Shown here: positions 61,066 through 64,000 of the stretch, piece after piece
Layout: every line of letters starts with the position of its first letter
Numbering within the stretch: position 1 is the stretch's first letter
DNA from: Clostridia bacterium
GTDB lineage: Bacteria > Bacillota > Clostridia > Oscillospirales > Acutalibacteraceae
Assembly: GCA_017521425.1 (NCBI GenBank)
Contig: JAFXCQ010000012.1
Coordinates: forward strand, 62,001 to 126,000
Length of the DNA: 64,000 nucleotides
Direction of reading: 5' to 3'
Notes under the pieces: generated by a model
Database searches by the model: none
Told to the model about the DNA's origin: nothing
What the model saw: only the letters and a program-made list of their open reading frames with translations
Program-made: the position numbers and the translations under genes

Positions 61066-62229
61066 ATGAACGAATTACAAATCAATGCAGCTCTTGAAAA
61101 ATTCAAAACACTTCTTATTGAACAAGACGCAAGAAATCAGAAAATCAAATCAACAAAAGAATTTAAAGATTTTAAATCACTCCCAAAAATTGTTATCGGT
61201 GTTTGTGGCGGTGACGGTATTGGCCCTATTATCACAAAAGAATCTGCAAATGTTCTTAAATTCATTTTAAAAGATGATGTTGACGCTGGTAAAATCGAAT
61301 TCAAATACATTGATGGTCTTACAATTGAAAATCGTGTAAAGGTTATGAAGGCTATTCCTGATGATGTTATGGAAGAATTAAAATCTTGCGACGTTATTTT
61401 AAAAGGTCCTACAACAACTCCACAGGCCGGCGATGGTCTCCCTAATATCGAAAGTGCTAATGTTGCTATGCGTAAAGCACTTGACCTTTTTGCTAATGTT
61501 CGTCCTGTTAAAATTCCAGAAGAAAACATTGACTGGACATTCTTCAGAGAAAACACAGAGGGTGCTTATGCAGTTGGTTCAAAAGGTGTAGATGTTGATG
61601 GTGAATTAGCATTTGACTTTGTTGTTACAACAACTGAAGGTACTGAAAGAATTGCAAAACTTGCTTATGAATACGCAAGAAACAATAAGAAAGACAGAGT
61701 TTCAATCATAACAAAAGCAAATATCATTAAAACAACTGACGGTAAATTCCTCAACCTTTGCAAGGATATTGCTAAAGACTACCCAGACATTACAACAGAT
61801 GAGTGGTACATCGACATTACAACTGCAAAGCTTATTGATAAAAAACGCCGTACAGATTTCAAGGTTTTCGTTCTTCCTAACCTTTATGGCGATATCATTA
61901 CAGACGAAGCTGCTGAATTCCAGGGTGGTGTCGGTACTGCTGGTAGCGCTAACATTGGTAAGCAGTATGCTATGTTTGAAGCAATTCACGGTTCTGCACC
62001 TCGTATGGTTAAAGAAGGTCGCGGTCAATATGCAGACCCTTGCTCAATGCTTCGTGCATCTGTTCTTCTTCTTTCTCACATCGGCAAACAAGAAGAAGCT
62101 GACAAACTTGAAAAAGCGCTTGATATCTGTATGATTACAGAAAAGAAAATGACTATTACAGGTCGAGACACAGGTTGCACTTGTGAAGAATTTGGTCAAT
62201 ATGTTATGGATACTTTAAAAACCCTTTAA
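61066..62229 (+). CDS. icd: Isocitrate dehydrogenase (isocitrate/isopropylmalate family)
   Basis: This beta-decarboxylating dehydrogenase makes 2-oxoglutarate. It has GVCGGDGIGPIITKES, LFANVRPVKIPEE, FRENTEGAYAVGSKG, the metal site LPNLYGDIITDEAAEFQGG and the nucleotide region EAIHGSAPRMVKEGRGQYADP. Its 387 residues and motifs resemble the NAD-type rather than E. coli Icd; isopropylmalate dehydrogenase is the alternative. Its place two bases after aconitase favours isocitrate. No citrate synthase gene is in the window. Confidence 0.88.
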   Translation: MNELQINAALEKFKTLLIEQDARNQKIKSTKEFKDFKSLPKIVIGVCGGDGIGPIITKESANVLKFILKDDVDAGKIEFKYIDGLTIENRVKVMKAIPDDVMEELKSCDVILKGPTTTPQAGDGLPNIESANVAMRKALDLFANVRPVKIPEENIDWTFFRENTEGAYAVGSKGVDVDGELAFDFVVTTTEGTERIAKLAYEYARNNKKDRVSIITKANIIKTTDGKFLNLCKDIAKDYPDITTDEWYIDITTAKLIDKKRRTDFKVFVLPNLYGDIITDEAAEFQGGVGTAGSANIGKQYAMFEAIHGSAPRMVKEGRGQYADPCSMLRASVLLLSHIGKQEEADKLEKALDICMITEKKMTITGRDTGCTCEEFGQYVMDTLKTL

Positions 62230-62253
62230 TTTTTAAAAGGTAGTTGAAATATT

Positions 62254-62910
62254 ATGAAAAAAAATGAACAAGTTTCAACACCTGTTATTAAAAGACTTCC
62301 GAGATATCACAGATATTTAGAAGAACTAAAAAGACAAGGTGTTGTAAGAATATCATCAAAAGAATTATCTGCAAGAATGGGACTTACTGCCTCACAGATA
62401 AGACAGGATTTAAACTGCTTTGGTGGTTTTGGTCAACAAGGCTATGGTTATAATATTGAACAGCTTTATAACGAAATAGGCAATATTCTCGGTCTTAGCA
62501 GTAAATTCAAAGCAGTACTTATTGGTGCTGGTAATCTTGGTCACGCGGTTGCCACTCATTTAAGATTTGAAGACCGCGGTTTTGACCTCATTGGTATTTT
62601 TGATAATAATCCCAATGTAATAGGTCAACAAATCGGCAATAAAACTGTACTTGATTCTGATATACTTGAAGAATTCTGTAAGGAACACAACCCAAGTGTT
62701 GCTATTCTTTGTATTCCAAGCGAGTTTGCAGACACTACTGCAAAAAAACTTGTTTCTTTAGGAATCAAAGGATTCTGGAATTTCACACAGTACGATATTG
62801 CTACAAACTATAAAGGAATTGCTGTTGAAAATGTTCATCTCGGTGATTCGCTTATGACTTTATGTTATCAGATAAATAACATTGACAATTTAGACGAGGA
62901 ATCAAAATGA
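62254..62910 (+). CDS. rex: Redox-sensing repressor Rex
   Basis: Rex is a DNA-binding repressor that responds to the NADH/NAD ratio. It has an N-terminal winged helix (RYHRYLEELKRQGVVRISSKELSARMGLTASQIRQDLNCFG), then GYNIEQLYNEIG and the Rossmann motif VLIGAGNLGHAVA, with the domain-swapped C-terminal helix at the end. Its 218 residues are typical. It follows icd by 24 bases and overlaps the next gene by ATGA. The operon's own promoter carries a Rex-like site. Confidence 0.97.
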   Translation: MKKNEQVSTPVIKRLPRYHRYLEELKRQGVVRISSKELSARMGLTASQIRQDLNCFGGFGQQGYGYNIEQLYNEIGNILGLSSKFKAVLIGAGNLGHAVATHLRFEDRGFDLIGIFDNNPNVIGQQIGNKTVLDSDILEEFCKEHNPSVAILCIPSEFADTTAKKLVSLGIKGFWNFTQYDIATNYKGIAVENVHLGDSLMTLCYQINNIDNLDEESK

Positions 62911-63578
62911 AAAAACTGATGGATATTGATATTGCCGATATCATCCCTTTCTCAAAAGGAATAATCGTTGCAAGAAAAGATACCCTCAAAAGTGGCGAAG
63001 TCAGAATTTCTTTTATAACTTACGATGTTAAATTAGAACGCCCGTCTCAAAGTACCAAGGGTGCTTATCTCTTTAATAAATTTGGTGACGCTTACGAGAA
63101 AATAAGTGAACAATTAGGCGATTATCTTTCTTGTGATGCAGTTGTTTTACCAAACAAGCACGTTGCAGTTGCTTATAAAACTGGTGAGCTTGGTTTATTT
63201 GATGAAAATGGCACTCTTTACTGGACTGGTGATTTACAATATCGTGACTGTCCTGTAAGTGGCATTGCTGCTGAAAAGAAATATCTTTGGTGTGTTGTTC
63301 CTGACAACAACTGTGTAATCAGATATTCCCCTGTTACTGAAAAAATAGTTTTAAGAATCGGCGGAGATTCTTCTACCGCTTTCTTAAACCCTGTTTCTAT
63401 AACTAATTATAACGATATTCTTTATATTTGTAATCATCAATCGTTCAAGATAAGAACAATTGACTTAAAAAACTTTACTGTTTCAGACTACAAAGAATTT
63501 GAAGAACCAATTTATAAATACATCAGAACAAACGACCGCGAAATCGTGGAACTCGAATCTGGCGTTTATATGTTATAA
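62907..63578 (+). CDS. Uncharacterised beta-rich (propeller-like) protein
   Basis: The 223-residue soluble protein has no signal peptide. It is built of repeating short beta segments, each with a hydrophobic strand and turn (LGLFDENGTLYWTG, KYLWCVVPDNNCVIRYSP, DILYICNHQSFKIRTID), reminiscent of half a beta-propeller. Unrecognised otherwise. Its start overlaps the rex stop and the pyrR start follows 15 bases later, so it is within the transcription unit. It may be a stable adjunct of Rex in this lineage; nothing shows its role. Confidence 0.6.
   Translation: MKKLMDIDIADIIPFSKGIIVARKDTLKSGEVRISFITYDVKLERPSQSTKGAYLFNKFGDAYEKISEQLGDYLSCDAVVLPNKHVAVAYKTGELGLFDENGTLYWTGDLQYRDCPVSGIAAEKKYLWCVVPDNNCVIRYSPVTEKIVLRIGGDSSTAFLNPVSITNYNDILYICNHQSFKIRTIDLKNFTVSDYKEFEEPIYKYIRTNDREIVELESGVYML

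Positions 63579-64000
<422 letters not shown>

Overview
The window is AT-rich, almost fully coding chromosomal DNA from a spore-forming, low-GC Firmicute, most likely a gut-type clostridium of the Oscillospiraceae/Ruminococcaceae kind. This is inferred from gene content: a SpoIVFA/SpoIVFB pair, CwlD, SpoIIM, SpoIIE, a TepA-SpoIIIE block, the clostridial TIGR03960/TIGR03936 radical-SAM pair, a YerC-led histidine operon with the HisZ/short-HisG enzyme, PyrR and Rex. I see no prophage, IS element, CRISPR array, rRNA or tRNA gene.

Layout. 0.1-3.4 kb: an ABC-F ATPase, then spoIVFA-like and spoIVFB. 3.4-8.8 kb: a five-gene plus-strand run (B12 radical SAM, its partner, cwlD, radA, a probable GME-fold protein). 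8.8-10.3 kb: an intergenic stretch with overlapping inverted repeats, an unreported 39-residue membrane peptide, a perfect 14-bp palindrome shaped like a Xer site, and a Xer recombinase gene. 10.3-14.2 kb (minus): queA, tgt, yajC, a TIGR04086 membrane protein, spoIIM. 14.3-17.1 kb: asd-dapA-dapB. 17.1-20.8 kb (minus): an HD alarmone-hydrolase-like gene, acpP-proS, and ribU behind an FMN riboswitch. 20.8-23.8 kb (minus): a DUF2975/YozG-type regulator cluster with a large membrane protein. 23.9-27.7 kb: tyrS, HD protein, CmpB-like membrane protein, iron alcohol dehydrogenase.

27.7-38.3 kb (minus) is one long histidine operon, yerC-hisZ-hisG-hisD-hisC-hisB-hisH-hisA-hisF-[glycoside hydrolase]-hisIE-[two-gene ThrE/YjjPB-type exporter]. 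Most junctions overlap by 1-4 bases. 38.6-42 kb (minus) holds the least explained unit: a plant-GH3-like acyl-adenylating enzyme, a condensation-type (HxxxDG) acyltransferase and a 65-residue membrane protein under one promoter. 42-47 kb (minus): pspC-like gene, and spoIIE directly followed by clpC. 47.3-50.7 kb: a two-component system with a 6-TM kinase. 50.7-54 kb (minus): a lone glycosyltransferase, and rpsB-tsf behind a structured leader. 54.1-58.8 kb (minus): tepA-uppP-ftsK/spoIIIE-DUF3006. 59-64 kb: aconitase, isocitrate dehydrogenase, rex and a propeller-like protein, with a Rex-like operator at the predicted transcription start, then the start of pyrR, cut by the window end.

Start codons were re-chosen wherever a Shine-Dalgarno sequence or family alignment pointed to a site inside the longest reading frame. 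Promoters, operators and hairpins were read by eye. No database or folding program was run.
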